In this document: in pieces, positions 17,340-26,785 of the stretch
How the letters are laid out: each line of letters opens with the position of its first letter
Numbering within the stretch: the stretch's first letter is position 1
Assembly (NCBI RefSeq): GCF_000971275.1
Contig: NZ_LAPV01000076.1
Location: 19,793-83,792, forward strand
Direction: 5' to 3'
Length of the DNA: 64,000 bases
DNA from: Devosia psychrophila
GTDB lineage: Bacteria; Pseudomonadota; Alphaproteobacteria; Rhizobiales; Devosiaceae
The notes under the pieces: model-generated
What the model saw: only the letters and a program-made list of their open reading frames with translations
The model's database searches: none
What the model was told of the DNA's origin: nothing
Translations under genes and position numbers: made by a program

Positions 17340-18064
17340 AGACCATTCTTATTGTGGGCATCGGCGCCGGTAGTCCGGAGCATCTGACGGTTCAGGCGAT
17401 CAATGCGCTCAATCGGGCCGACGTGTTGTTCGTGCCGGACAAGGGCGCGAGCAAGGCTGATCTGGCGGACCTGCGGCGTGAGATCATCGCGCGCTATGTC
17501 ACCAATCCAGCGAGCCGGACGGTGGGTTATCGCGTTCCCAAACGCGATGCGGCCAATCCCGATTACGGCGCTGGCGTGCATGATTGGCACGAGGCGCTGG
17601 CGGGTATTTTCAACGGGCTGCTGGAGGATGTGCCGGACAATGGCGCCGCGGCATTCCTCGTCTGGGGCGACCCCGGCCTTTACGATTCCACCATCCGGAT
17701 CGTCGAAAAACTGCGAGGCGAGTATGCCGTCGAGATCATCCCCGGCATTACCTCGATCCAGGCGCTGACGGCAGCGCATGGCATTGCGCTCAACCGCATC
17801 GGCAAGCCGGTGCATATCACCACCGGGCGCAGGCTGGGCATGGTGACGGACGACACGGTGGTGATGCTCGATGGCCAGACGGCCTTTCTCACTGCCGATC
17901 CCGAACTGGATATTTTTTGGGGTGCCTATCTCGGCACGCCGGACGAAATCACCATCGCGGGGCGGCTGGGCGCAGTGCGCCAGCAGATTGTCGAGACCCG
18001 CAAGATGGCGCGGGAAAAGCACGGCTGGATCATGGATACATATCTGCTGCGCAAGAGGGACTGA
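17336..18064 (+). CDS. cobF: Precorrin-6A synthase (deacetylating)
   Basis: This 242-residue tetrapyrrole methylase has the glycine-rich N-terminus (VGIGAGSPEHLTVQAI), the IIPGITSIQ loop and the FLVWGDPGLYDST motif. CobF of the aerobic pathway methylates C-1 of precorrin-5 and removes the acetyl group to give precorrin-6A. Its presence together with cobG marks the oxygen-dependent pathway. It overlaps the ArsR-type gene by 4 bp and is followed 41 bp later by cobG. Confidence 0.93.
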   Translation: MKTILIVGIGAGSPEHLTVQAINALNRADVLFVPDKGASKADLADLRREIIARYVTNPASRTVGYRVPKRDAANPDYGAGVHDWHEALAGIFNGLLEDVPDNGAAAFLVWGDPGLYDSTIRIVEKLRGEYAVEIIPGITSIQALTAAHGIALNRIGKPVHITTGRRLGMVTDDTVVMLDGQTAFLTADPELDIFWGAYLGTPDEITIAGRLGAVRQQIVETRKMAREKHGWIMDTYLLRKRD

Positions 18065-18105
18065 GAGCGGTTCCCCCCATCGCGCCAATCCGCTAAAAAG
18101 CCTCC

Positions 18106-19290
18106 ATGTCATTCGCCCTTCCCATAGCACCGCAGCGTCGCGGCGCCTGCCCTACGCTCGATGCACCGATGCAGACCGGCGACGGCCTGCTGGCGCGGAT
18201 TCGGCTCGCCGGTGGGCGGATCGACCCGCTGCGGCTGGAGCAGCTGGCGACTATTTGCGGCACCTATGGCAATGGCGTGATCGAAATCACCGCGCGCGGT
18301 AACCTGCAGGTGCGCGGGCTAAGCGATGCGATCGTCGCCCGGTTTGCGCGCGAGGTGCGCGAGGTGGTGACGTTGGAAACTGGGCCCGTGGTGGAGACGC
18401 CGCCGCTGGCCGGTGACGATACGCTGGAGTTTGTCGATCCGCGTCCGCTGGCAGTCGAGATCAGGACGCTTGCGGCGCCGCTGACGGCACGCCTTGGGCC
18501 GAAGGTGACTGTGGTGGTCGATGGCGATGGGCAAATCGGACTGCAGGCGCTCAAGGCGGACCTGCGCCTCGTTGCGACGGCTCGGGATCGCTGGCTGGTG
18601 TTTGGGGGTGTGGCCTTGCTGGGATCGACTGAGCGGCCACTGGATTGTGCGCGGATCGTGCTGACGGCGCTGGCGGCGTTGGGACCAGCCGGTCGCGCCA
18701 CGGACTTGCCGCGGGCAGACATCGAGGCGGCTCTGGGCACACTGGTCGACCCGATGGCGCCGTTGTCGCTGCCGACATCCTCACCTATCGGGCATTTTCG
18801 GCTGCGGAAAAGCGCCGCCACCGGCCTTGGCCTGCCGTTTGGCGCCATCGCCTGGGAATCGATCGCGGCCTTGGCGGATGGCGCTTGGCGCTTTGGCATC
18901 AGCGAGTTCCGGCTGGGGCCGCATCACAGCCTGCTGGCCATCGGTGCGGATGGCAGCCTGATCGAGGAAGCGGCGCAAATCGGGTTCATCGTCGACCCGC
19001 GCGATCCCCGCACGCGGATCAGCGCCTGCATCGGCAGTGAGGGCTGTGCATCCGGCCATATCGCGGCGCGTAGCGAGGCGGCGCGGCTGGCCCCGCTGTT
19101 GCCAGCAGGGAGCAACCTGCATGTCTCGGGCTGCGCCAAGGGCTGCGCGCATCCCGGCAAGGCCGATGTGACGCTGGTGGGACGTTCGGACGGCTATGGC
19201 CTTGTCATCGGCGGCCGGGCAAGCGATACGCCACAGGCGCTGTTGCGCGCGGACCAGCTCGGCGCCGTGCTGGCCAGCGCGCAAGGATGA
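18106..19290 (+). CDS. cobG: Precorrin-3B synthase
   Basis: This 394-residue sulfite/nitrite-reductase-like protein shows duplicated ferredoxin-like halves (RGACPTLDAPMQTGDGLLAR near residue 12) and C-terminal cysteines in CIGSEGCASG and HVSGCAKGCAHPG that would bind a [4Fe-4S] cluster. CobG uses oxygen to hydroxylate C-20 and form the lactone of precorrin-3B. It is the oxygen-requiring step, so this route is the aerobic one. The cobH ATG overlaps its stop by 4 bp. Confidence 0.94.
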   Translation: MSFALPIAPQRRGACPTLDAPMQTGDGLLARIRLAGGRIDPLRLEQLATICGTYGNGVIEITARGNLQVRGLSDAIVARFAREVREVVTLETGPVVETPPLAGDDTLEFVDPRPLAVEIRTLAAPLTARLGPKVTVVVDGDGQIGLQALKADLRLVATARDRWLVFGGVALLGSTERPLDCARIVLTALAALGPAGRATDLPRADIEAALGTLVDPMAPLSLPTSSPIGHFRLRKSAATGLGLPFGAIAWESIAALADGAWRFGISEFRLGPHHSLLAIGADGSLIEEAAQIGFIVDPRDPRTRISACIGSEGCASGHIAARSEAARLAPLLPAGSNLHVSGCAKGCAHPGKADVTLVGRSDGYGLVIGGRASDTPQALLRADQLGAVLASAQG

Positions 19291-19925
19291 CGATGCCTCA
19301 ATACGACTACATCAAGGATGGCGACGCGATCTATGCGAAGTCGTTTGCCATCATTCGCGCCGAGGCCGATCTAGCCCGGTTTTCGCCCGGCGAGGCGGAA
19401 CTTGCGGTTCGGATGATCCATGCTGCGGGCTCGGTCGAGGCGGCGGAGCATTTCGAATTTGGTCCCGGTTTTGTCGATGCCGCAAAGGCGGCGATGGCGG
19501 GTGGCGCACCGATTTTTTGCGATGCGGAAATGGTGGCGCGCGGCATAACCGCGACGCGCCTGCCGGCCGAGAATGAGGTGATCTGCACCCTGCGCGATGC
19601 GCAGACGCCGGTCATCGCTGCGGAGATCGGCAATACGCGCTCGGCGGCGGCGTTGCGCCTGTGGCTGCCAAGGCTGGCGGGGTCGGTTGTCGCGATTGGC
19701 AATGCGCCGACGGCGTTGTTTTTTCTGCTGGAGCTGCTGCGCGATGGGGCGCCGAAGCCTGCGGCGATCCTTGGCATGCCGGTGGGCTTTGTCGGCGCGG
19801 CGGAGTCCAAGGCGGCGTTGGCGGAGCATTCTTATGATGTGCCCTATGCGATAGTGCGCGGCCGGCTGGGTGGATCTGCCATGACGGCCGCGGCGCTGAA
19901 TGCGTTGGCGAGGTCGGGCATATGA
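19287..19925 (+). CDS. cobH: Precorrin-8X methylmutase
   Basis: This 212-residue protein (DYIKDGDAIYAKSFAIIRAE at the start, EIGNTRSAAALRLW and LGMPVGFVGAAESK later) is CobH, which moves the C-11 methyl to C-12 to give hydrogenobyrinate. Length and motifs are normal. It overlaps both cobG and cobI by 4 bp, showing tight translational coupling. The catalytic His region of the family is present in general pattern but I did not assign the residue number. Confidence 0.94.
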   Translation: MTMPQYDYIKDGDAIYAKSFAIIRAEADLARFSPGEAELAVRMIHAAGSVEAAEHFEFGPGFVDAAKAAMAGGAPIFCDAEMVARGITATRLPAENEVICTLRDAQTPVIAAEIGNTRSAAALRLWLPRLAGSVVAIGNAPTALFFLLELLRDGAPKPAAILGMPVGFVGAAESKAALAEHSYDVPYAIVRGRLGGSAMTAAALNALARSGI

Positions 19926-20644
19926 CGGGCAAGCTCATCGGGGTTGGGACAGGGCCCGGCGATCCGGAACTGCTGACCCTCAAGGCGGTGCGGGCCATCG
20001 AACGTGCCGATGTTATCGCATATTTCGCCAAGCAGGGAAATTCCAGCAATGCCCGTGGCATCGTTGCCAGCCTGATCACGACGCAGATCGAGGAGCAGCT
20101 CGGCTATCCGGTGACGACGGAAATCGACCGGCGGCATGACGACTATAAATCGGCCACCAGCGCCTTTTATACAGAAGCCGCTGAACGCGTTGCCGCCCAT
20201 CTCGACGCCGGGCGAACCGTCGCGGTTCTTAGCGAGGGCGATCCGCTGTTTTATGGGAGCTATATGCATATCCATGTGCGGCTGTCGCAGCGCTATCCGA
20301 CTGAGGTGGTGCCCGGTATTACTGCGATGTCGGGCTGCTGGTCGCAGGCCGGACTGCCGCTGGTGCAGGGCGACGATATTTTAAGCGTGCTGCCGGGGAC
20401 GCTGGACGAGATCGAGCTGCGCGACCGGCTGAATGGCAGTGATGGTGCGGTGATCATGAAGGTAGGCCGCAACCTTCCCAAAATCCGCCGCGCCATCGAG
20501 GCTGCCGGAAAGCTTGATAGCGCCGTCTATGTCGAGCGCGGCACCATGGCCAATGGCCACTCGATGCGGCTTGCCGACAAGACCGATGATGTGGCGCCGT
20601 ATTTCGCCATCGTGCTGGTGCCTGGCTGGAGCACGCGGCCATGA
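19922..20644 (+). CDS. cobI: Precorrin-2 C20-methyltransferase
   Basis: This 240-residue SAM-dependent tetrapyrrole methylase has GVGTGPGDPELLTLKAV, AVLSEGDPLFYGSY and VVPGITAMSGCW. CobI adds the C-20 methyl to precorrin-2, committing it to cobalamin. It overlaps cobH and cobJ by 4 bp each and has no unusual features. Confidence 0.95.
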   Translation: MTGKLIGVGTGPGDPELLTLKAVRAIERADVIAYFAKQGNSSNARGIVASLITTQIEEQLGYPVTTEIDRRHDDYKSATSAFYTEAAERVAAHLDAGRTVAVLSEGDPLFYGSYMHIHVRLSQRYPTEVVPGITAMSGCWSQAGLPLVQGDDILSVLPGTLDEIELRDRLNGSDGAVIMKVGRNLPKIRRAIEAAGKLDSAVYVERGTMANGHSMRLADKTDDVAPYFAIVLVPGWSTRP

Positions 20645-21402
20645 GTGGCAGGCTGTTTGTCGTCGGCACGGGTCCGGGCAATCCAGAGCAGACGACGCCG
20701 GAAGCGCTGGCTGCCATCGAGGCGAGCCATGTGTTCTTTGGCTATGGGCCTTATCTCGACCGCCTCACCCTGCGTCCAGACCAACGCCGCGTCGCGTCGG
20801 ATAATCGCGAAGAGCTGGCGCGCGCCAAGGATGCCCTGCATACCGCCGCGTCGGGTGAAAAAGTCTGCGTCGTATCGGGCGGCGATCCGGGCGTCTTCGC
20901 CATGGCAGCCGCCGTTCTCGAAGCGCTGGAGGCTGGCCCGCCAGCGTGGCGCCAGGTCGACTTGACCATCGTGCCGGGCATTACCGCCATGCTGGCCGTC
21001 GCTGCCCGCGTCGGCGCGCCGCTGGGGCATGATTTCTGCGCCATATCGCTATCCGACAATCTCAAGCCATGGACCGTCATCGAGTCCCGGCTACGTGCCG
21101 TCGCCGGTGCCGGGCTGGTGATTGCGCTGTACAATCCCATTTCAAAGGCACGTCCGCATCAGCTCGGCGCGGCCTTTGCCATCCTGCGAGAAGTGCTGCC
21201 GTGGTCAACGCCGGTAATCTTCGGCCGCGCCACTGGTCGATCCGATGAGGCGATCAGCACCATGACCTTGGCCGAGGCCGATCCGACCCGCGCCGACATG
21301 GCCACCTGCGTCATCATCGGCTCGCCTGAAACGCGCATCGTGGAGCGGGACGGCCTGCCGCCACTGGTCTATTCGCCCCGTTCGATCGGCCGCACGCCAT
21401 GA
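20641..21402 (+). CDS. cobJ: Precorrin-3B C17-methyltransferase
   Basis: This 253-residue methylase has the N-terminal VGTGPGNPEQTTPEAL, CVVSGGDPGVFAMA, IVPGITAMLAVA and ALYNPISKARPHQL. CobJ methylates C-17 with ring contraction to precorrin-4. The gene directly overlaps cobL by 4 bp, leaving no room for cobK, which sits between them or nearby in many related operons. Confidence 0.95.
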   Translation: MSGRLFVVGTGPGNPEQTTPEALAAIEASHVFFGYGPYLDRLTLRPDQRRVASDNREELARAKDALHTAASGEKVCVVSGGDPGVFAMAAAVLEALEAGPPAWRQVDLTIVPGITAMLAVAARVGAPLGHDFCAISLSDNLKPWTVIESRLRAVAGAGLVIALYNPISKARPHQLGAAFAILREVLPWSTPVIFGRATGRSDEAISTMTLAEADPTRADMATCVIIGSPETRIVERDGLPPLVYSPRSIGRTP

Positions 21403-22604
21403 GCTGGCTCTCGATCGTCGGCATCGGCGAAGACGGTGTGGATGGGCTCGGCGAGGCGGCGAAGCGCGCCGTGGTCAACGCCGACTATGTATTTGGTGGC
21501 GCGCGCCATCTGGAGCTGGCTTCGGCCCTGTCGCTGGGTGAAAGCCGGCCCTGGCTGACGCCGTTTTCACAGTCGATCGAAGCTATCCTGGCGCTGCGCG
21601 GAAAGGCAGTCTGCGTGCTGGCCTCAGGCGATCCGATGCATTTCGGCGTCGGCGCGACGCTGTCGCGACAGATCAAGACCGACGAGATCACGGTTTATCC
21701 GCACCCCTCCTCGTTCAGTCTGGCCGCCGCGCTTTTGGGCTGGCCGCTGCAGGAAGCGGTGACGCTGTCTCTGCACGGCCGGCCCATCGAGCTTTTGCGG
21801 CCACATCTGCATGCGGGTGTGCGCATCATCGCGCTAACCTCTGACGAGCATGGCCCAGCGGCGATCGCCAAACTGCTGGCAGAGACCGGCTTTGGCCTCT
21901 CCATCGTCACGGTGCTGGAGGCGCTCGGCGGGCCGGAAGAGACCATGCGCAGCCATGTCGCCATGAGCTTTGCGCTCACCGGCATCAACCCGCTCAACGT
22001 CGTCGCCATCAGTGTCGTCGCCCTGCCCAATGCGCGGATTTTGCCGCTGACACCGGGGCTGGACGATAGCCTGTTCGAGCACGATGGCCAGATCACCAAG
22101 CGTGAAATCCGGGCGCTGAGCCTGTCGGCGCTGGCGCCGCGCCGGGGCGAAACGCTGTGGGATATCGGCTCGGGCTCGGGCTCCATCGCTATCGAATGGA
22201 TGCTGGCCGATCCAAGCCTGCGCGCCATTGCCATCGAGGCCAATCCTGAACGCGCGACCCGCATCGTCAATAATATGCTGGCCTGTGGCGTGCCCGACCT
22301 GCGCCTCATCATCGACAAGGCTCCGACAGCGCTCTACGCACTGGAGCCGCCCAACGCCATCTTCATCGGCGGCGGTGGCACCGACGATGGGGTGCTCGAA
22401 ACCGCAATCAACACCCTGCGTCCGGGCGGTAGGATCGTGGTCAATGCAGTGACATTGGAACTAGAGGCGCTACTGATTTCGGTACACTCAAAGGTTGGCG
22501 GCAGTCTGACGCGCATCGCGATATCGCGCGCCGATGCGGTCGGCAGCATGACCGGCTGGCGCCCTGCCATGCCGATCACGCAATGGGCCTGGACCAAGCC
22601 ATGA
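21399..22604 (+). CDS. cobL: Precorrin-6Y C5,15-methyltransferase (decarboxylating)
   Basis: This 401-residue protein is a fusion of a CbiE-like methylase (about 1-200; [28 protein letters not shown]) and a CbiT-like methylase/decarboxylase (about 225-401; [15 protein letters not shown] is the SAM-binding loop). It methylates C-5 and C-15 and decarboxylates the C-12 acetate. Full length for the family. It overlaps cobJ by 4 bp and cobM by 4 bp. Confidence 0.95.
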   Translation: MSWLSIVGIGEDGVDGLGEAAKRAVVNADYVFGGARHLELASALSLGESRPWLTPFSQSIEAILALRGKAVCVLASGDPMHFGVGATLSRQIKTDEITVYPHPSSFSLAAALLGWPLQEAVTLSLHGRPIELLRPHLHAGVRIIALTSDEHGPAAIAKLLAETGFGLSIVTVLEALGGPEETMRSHVAMSFALTGINPLNVVAISVVALPNARILPLTPGLDDSLFEHDGQITKREIRALSLSALAPRRGETLWDIGSGSGSIAIEWMLADPSLRAIAIEANPERATRIVNNMLACGVPDLRLIIDKAPTALYALEPPNAIFIGGGGTDDGVLETAINTLRPGGRIVVNAVTLELEALLISVHSKVGGSLTRIAISRADAVGSMTGWRPAMPITQWAWTKP

Positions 22605-23359
22605 CCGTTCATTTCATCGGCGCTGGGCCGGGCGCGGCGGACCTGATTACGGTACGAGGGATGCGGTTGCTGCAGGCTTGTCCGGTGTGTCTTTATGCCG
22701 GGTCGATCGTGCCGGTGGAGATGCTGGACTGGTGTGAGACTGGGACGCGGCTGGTCGATACGGCGCCGATGTCGCTGGACGAGATCGAGGCTGAATACGT
22801 GCTCGCGCATGAGGTCGGCGAGGATGTGGCGCGGCTGCATTCGGGTGATCTGTCGGTGTGGAGCGCGGTCGCGGAGCAGATGCGGCGGCTGGATCGACTG
22901 GGCATCCCCTACACACTGACGCCCGGTGTGCCGGCTTTTGCCGCCGCGGCCGCCGCGCTGGGGCGCGAGCTGACCATTCCTGCGACTGCGCAGAGCCTGG
23001 TGCTGACACGGGTTTCCGGACGCGCCTCGCCGATGCCGGAGCGGGAGACGCTGGCTGCTTTTGGGGCGACCGGGGCGACGTTGGCGATCCATTTGGCCAT
23101 TCATGCGCTGGATCGGGTGGTGGGGGAACTGAAGCATGTCTATGGGGCTGATTGTCCGGTCGCCGTGGTGTTTCATGCGTCGTGGCCGGATGAAAAGATC
23201 ATCCGCGGTACGTTGGCGGATATCGAGGCGCGGTTTGCGTCCGATCCGGTTGAGCGTACTGCGATCATCTTCGTCGGGCGCGGGCTGGGGTCAGAGGATT
23301 TCCGGGAGAGTTCATTGTATGACCCGGACTATCAGCGGCGGTTTCGGGACCGGGTTTAG
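22601..23359 (+). CDS. cobM: Precorrin-4 C11-methyltransferase
   Basis: This 252-residue methylase begins [20 protein letters not shown] and has [15 protein letters not shown] and [13 protein letters not shown]. CobM adds the C-11 methyl to precorrin-4. I use ATG 22601, overlapping the cobL stop, not ATG 22583, because the protein N-terminus then matches the family. It is the last gene of the operon. A dispersed intergenic repeat lies 20 bp downstream. Confidence 0.95.
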   Translation: MTVHFIGAGPGAADLITVRGMRLLQACPVCLYAGSIVPVEMLDWCETGTRLVDTAPMSLDEIEAEYVLAHEVGEDVARLHSGDLSVWSAVAEQMRRLDRLGIPYTLTPGVPAFAAAAAALGRELTIPATAQSLVLTRVSGRASPMPERETLAAFGATGATLAIHLAIHALDRVVGELKHVYGADCPVAVVFHASWPDEKIIRGTLADIEARFASDPVERTAIIFVGRGLGSEDFRESSLYDPDYQRRFRDRV

Positions 23360-23378
23360 GCGCAGGATTTTCAATCGA

Positions 23379-23478
23379 CACCCTACCACTTGCGGGGAGG
23401 GTCTGGGAGGGGGGCGTTGGCCCTGATATTGGGGCTCTCGCGCCCCCACCCAGCTTCCCCCGTCGAGGGGGAGGGGTC
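23379..23478. repeat. Intergenic repeat, copy 2
   Basis: About 100 bp matching the element at 3312-3421 in the opposite orientation. The shared blocks are CTTGCGG-GAGGG, the exact core GGGAGGGGGGCGTT (23405-23418) and a CCCCC-TCGA-GGGG end. It fills most of the 236-bp gap between the convergent cobM and ABC exporter genes. No coding capacity is evident. Confidence 0.7.
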
Positions 23479-23591
23479 GTGCGGCGTTTGAGGAGGCCGT
23501 AGTGTCTCCCTCAGCATGGGGAGATTAGTGGGGTATCCAAAAACCTCATGCCGCCTGCCATTCGGGCGTGTCCCTCATGGTCTTGGCTCCT

Positions 23592-23616
23592 AAAATCACG
23601 CCACTGGCGTGATTTT
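23592..23616 (-). terminator. Terminator overlapping the ABC exporter stop codon
   Basis: AAAATCACGCC (23592-23602) and GGCGTGATTTT (23606-23616) form an 11-bp perfect stem with a 3-nt loop. The minus-strand exit is a T-run. The last codons of the exporter gene (ending in TGA at 23596-23598) are inside the hairpin. Confidence 0.75.
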
Positions 23617-25347
23617 GCCTTCGGCCGGCGCCAAGTATCCAAACTGCGCTTTGTGCAGCACTGCATACGCCCCGTCCTTGGCCAGCAGGTCATCGTGGCT
23701 GCCCTCCTCCACAATCCCCGTTTCGTCGATGACGACGATGCGGTCGGCGTGCTGGATGGTGGCGAGACGATGGGCGATGACCAGCGTGGTGCGGCCTTGC
23801 GACAGTTCGGCCAGCGAGCGCTGGATGGCGACTTCGGTGGCGGTATCGAGAGCAGAGGTGGCTTCGTCGAGGATCAGGATCGGCGGGTTCTTGAGGAAGA
23901 TGCGGGCGATGGCGACACGCTGCTTCTGGCCGCCCGAGAGCTTGACGCCGCGTTCGCCGACCAAGGTGTCGAGCCCTTCCGGCAGGCGTTTGATGACGCT
24001 GTCGAAGCGGGCGCGCCTGGCCGCATCCCAGATCGCCTCGTCGTTGGCGCCGAGCTGGCCGTAGGCGATGTTCTCGCGAATGGTGCCGCCGAACAGGAAC
24101 ACGTCCTGCTGCACGATGCCGATCTGGCTGCGCAGCGAGTTCTGCGTCATGTCGCGAATGTCGATACCGTCCACGGTGATCGTACCGCCATCAAGTTCAT
24201 AAAACCGCGGCAACAGCGAGCACAGCGTGGTCTTGCCGGCGCCGGAGGGCCCCACGATGGCAACGGTCTCGCCCGCCTTGACCACAAGGTTGAGGCCATC
24301 GAGCACCTTGCGGCCCGCCTCATAGGAAAAAGCCGCGTCCTTGAACACGATATCGCCCTTGAGGTGATCCACCACCACTGCATCCTTGCGGTCGGCAATG
24401 TCGGGCTCGGTGTCGATGAGCGTGGTGAAGCGGCGGAAGCCGGCAATGCCCTTGGGATAGCTTTCGAGCACGCTGGTGATCTTGTCGACCGGGCGCATGA
24501 AAACGTTGACCAGCAGCAGGAAGCTGACGAAGCCGCCATTGCTTAACTCGCCCTGAACCACCAGCCAGGAGCCGACCAGCATGACGATAAGCTGCACCAG
24601 TCGCGTGCTGAGATAGGTGATGGTGATGCTGGCTGTCATGTAGCCATAGGCCTGCAGCTTGGTGCTGCGATAGGCATCGTTATTGCGGGCGAAAAGCTTG
24701 GCTTCATGCGGCTCATTGGCAAAGGCCTTGACGACGCGAATGCCGCCGATGGCGTCTTCGATGCGGGTATTGAAGTCGCCGACCTGGCGGAACAGCTTGC
24801 GCCAGTTTTCCGTCATCCGGGCGCCATAGCGGCTGACCAGTCCGGTCATTACCGGCACGATCAGCGTGGTCAGCAGCGCCAGCTTCCAGTTGACCGTGAA
24901 CATCAGGATGAAGGCGCCGATGAAGGTCATCACCGCGATGAAAACGTCCTCGGGGCCGTGGTGTGCCACTTCGCCGACATCTTCGAGATCCTTGGTGACA
25001 TGGGTAATCAGGTGCCCGGTCTTGTTGTTGTCGAAGAAGCGGAAGCTGAGCTTTTGCAGGTGATCGAAGACCTGCCGGCGCATGTCGGTTTCGATGCCGA
25101 TGCCCAGCATGTGGCCGAAGTAATTGACCACGCCGGTCAATGCCGCAGTGATGACATAGATGCCCAGCAAGGCAGCACCGGCAATCAGGATGAGGCCAAA
25201 TTCGGAGCGCGGCAGCAGTTGATCGATGAAATAGGCGACAGCCAGGGGAAAGGCCAGTTCGAGCAGGCCGGCTACAACCGCACAGCCGAAATCGAGCAGG
25301 AACAGGCCCTTATAGGGCAGATAATAGGAAAAGAACCGCTTGAGCAT
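23596..25347 (-). CDS. ABC exporter, fused membrane and ATPase domains (MsbA-like)
   Basis: This 583-residue half-transporter has six predicted membrane helices (about 15-310), a coupling-region motif KTGHLITHVTKDLEDV, and an ATPase domain with Walker A GPSGAGKTT, LSGGQKQR, LILDEATSALD and an H-loop IAHR. It probably works as a homodimer in the inner membrane. The substrate could be a lipid, drug or peptide; the sequence does not say. It stands alone between cob and a minus-strand dehydrogenase gene that lies about 55 bp upstream. A terminator overlaps its stop codon. Confidence 0.9.
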   Translation of the reverse strand: MLKRFFSYYLPYKGLFLLDFGCAVVAGLLELAFPLAVAYFIDQLLPRSEFGLILIAGAALLGIYVITAALTGVVNYFGHMLGIGIETDMRRQVFDHLQKLSFRFFDNNKTGHLITHVTKDLEDVGEVAHHGPEDVFIAVMTFIGAFILMFTVNWKLALLTTLIVPVMTGLVSRYGARMTENWRKLFRQVGDFNTRIEDAIGGIRVVKAFANEPHEAKLFARNNDAYRSTKLQAYGYMTASITITYLSTRLVQLIVMLVGSWLVVQGELSNGGFVSFLLLVNVFMRPVDKITSVLESYPKGIAGFRRFTTLIDTEPDIADRKDAVVVDHLKGDIVFKDAAFSYEAGRKVLDGLNLVVKAGETVAIVGPSGAGKTTLCSLLPRFYELDGGTITVDGIDIRDMTQNSLRSQIGIVQQDVFLFGGTIRENIAYGQLGANDEAIWDAARRARFDSVIKRLPEGLDTLVGERGVKLSGGQKQRVAIARIFLKNPPILILDEATSALDTATEVAIQRSLAELSQGRTTLVIAHRLATIQHADRIVVIDETGIVEEGSHDDLLAKDGAYAVLHKAQFGYLAPAEGKITPVA

Positions 25348-25404
25348 TAAGGCACTGACTTTGGCTTGGGACGCTCCCGGCCGTAGCCGGGAGGCGGAGG
25401 ATTA

Positions 25405-26151
25405 TCAATAGGTGGTTCGTCCGCCCGAGAGGTCGAATACGCTGGCGGTGGTGAAACTGTTGTCGCGGCTGACCAGCCAGGCGACCATGGCCGCGGCCTC
25501 ATCGACTTCGAGAAAGCGCCCGCGGGGGATGCGCACCAGCATGTAATCGATGAATTCCTTGGTCAAGGTATCAAGAATGCGCGTCTTGGCGGTTGCGGGA
25601 GTGATGGCATTGACCGCGATGTCGTATTTGGCGAGCTCCTTGCCGAGCGACTTGGTCAGGCCGATGACACCAGCCTTGGCGGCAGAATAGGCTGAGAGGT
25701 TCGGATTGCCCTCCTTGCCTGCGACCGAGGAAATATTGACGATACGACCGTAATTGCGGGCCTTCATCGAGGCGATGACCACCTTGTTGACGTAGAAAGT
25801 GCCGTTGAGATTGATCTCGACGACGCGCCGCCATTCGTCGGGATCATAATCCTCGAGCGTGGCGTTCTGCCCCGCCACACCGGCCGAATTGACCAGAATC
25901 GAGACCGGGCCGATCTCGGCCTCGACCTCGGCATGGACCCGGCCCAGGCCGGCCAGGTCAGTAATATCGACCAGCTTGCTGGTTGCGTCCGGACCGAGAC
26001 TGTTTACGGCCAGCGCCAGCGCCGCGGCATTCATGTCCCACAGGCTGACCCTGGCGCCCGAGGCGATCAGCCGCTGAGCGATGGCAAAGCCAATGCCCTG
26101 CGCGCCCCCGGTCACCACGGCGACCTGATCCTTGAGGTTGATAGCATTCAT
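25405..26151 (-). CDS. Short-chain dehydrogenase/reductase
   Basis: This 248-residue SDR has the cofactor loop TGGAQGIGFAIAQ, NSAGVAG, the catalytic Ser in NISSVAG and the YSAAK catalytic pair, with the C-terminal FDLSGGRTTY typical of 3-oxoacyl-ACP-reductase-like and sugar or polyol dehydrogenases. The substrate is unknown. ATG 26151 (MNAINLKDQVA) is preferred over 26223 on alignment grounds and a GGGGAAC upstream. It may share a transcript with the ABC exporter downstream. Confidence 0.92.
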   Translation of the reverse strand: MNAINLKDQVAVVTGGAQGIGFAIAQRLIASGARVSLWDMNAAALALAVNSLGPDATSKLVDITDLAGLGRVHAEVEAEIGPVSILVNSAGVAGQNATLEDYDPDEWRRVVEINLNGTFYVNKVVIASMKARNYGRIVNISSVAGKEGNPNLSAYSAAKAGVIGLTKSLGKELAKYDIAVNAITPATAKTRILDTLTKEFIDYMLVRIPRGRFLEVDEAAAMVAWLVSRDNSFTTASVFDLSGGRTTY

Positions 26152-26215
26152 AAAACTGTTCCCCGCTCCCTGCAGCAAGGGTAGCCTCGAGGAGGGGGCG
26201 TGTCCAATGGAGCGT

Positions 26216-26655
26216 TTATGCAAGTTCCTGTGCTGGGCCCCGAAGAGTTGCGATCGACCTCACACCACCGATACCCCCGTCAATCGCCTGCAGCCGTGCC
26301 AATTCGTCAGCGAACGGCTGGTAGATGGCTCGCCTGCCGCCCCACCGCCGAGCTCAAGCAATCCGTTCTGGCATGGGCGATTACTGTCCCAACCGAAATG
26401 GTTGAGTACGGGGTAAAGGCATAGGCCCTCCATTGGCACGCCCTTGGCGCGGGCCAGCTCTACCTCTGCTGCAACATAGCGCAGCCATGCCGGGCGGGCG
26501 TCGAATTCGATACCCGTCTCCGCCAGCAACACGGGTCGCCCATAGCGGCCGTGGATTTCCATCAGTAGCCGATGCAGGGGACGATATTGGCGGTGATGGC
26601 GATCAAGGGTGGGGCCACCGTTGGTTCCGTCAGGTGGTGGGAGAGCCCCGCTCAA
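26216..26655 (-). pseudogene. Remnant of a beta-glucosidase-like glycosyl hydrolase
   Basis: The reading RPLHRLLMEIHGRYGRPVLL then AETG and GLCLYPVLNHFGWDSNRP is the C-terminal part of a GH1/GH5-like beta-glucosidase family that carries the nucleophile-region AETG. Near 26335 the frame shifts: the correct end, QPFADELARLQAIDGG to a TAA at 26216-26218, lies in another frame. The N-terminal two thirds is missing. This is a decayed gene end beside the SDR gene, possibly once a sugar-catabolic partner. Confidence 0.65.
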
Positions 26656-26785
26656 TATTTCCGCGGCGGTTGTCGAAAATCGGCGGCGCCATTCGTTGCC
26701 TCAATACGAAAGACAACTCGACGGGCACTCAGTCTGGAATTAGCCCGCTCTTAAAGTGAATCGACATTTTGGGAAGGAAGCAGCC

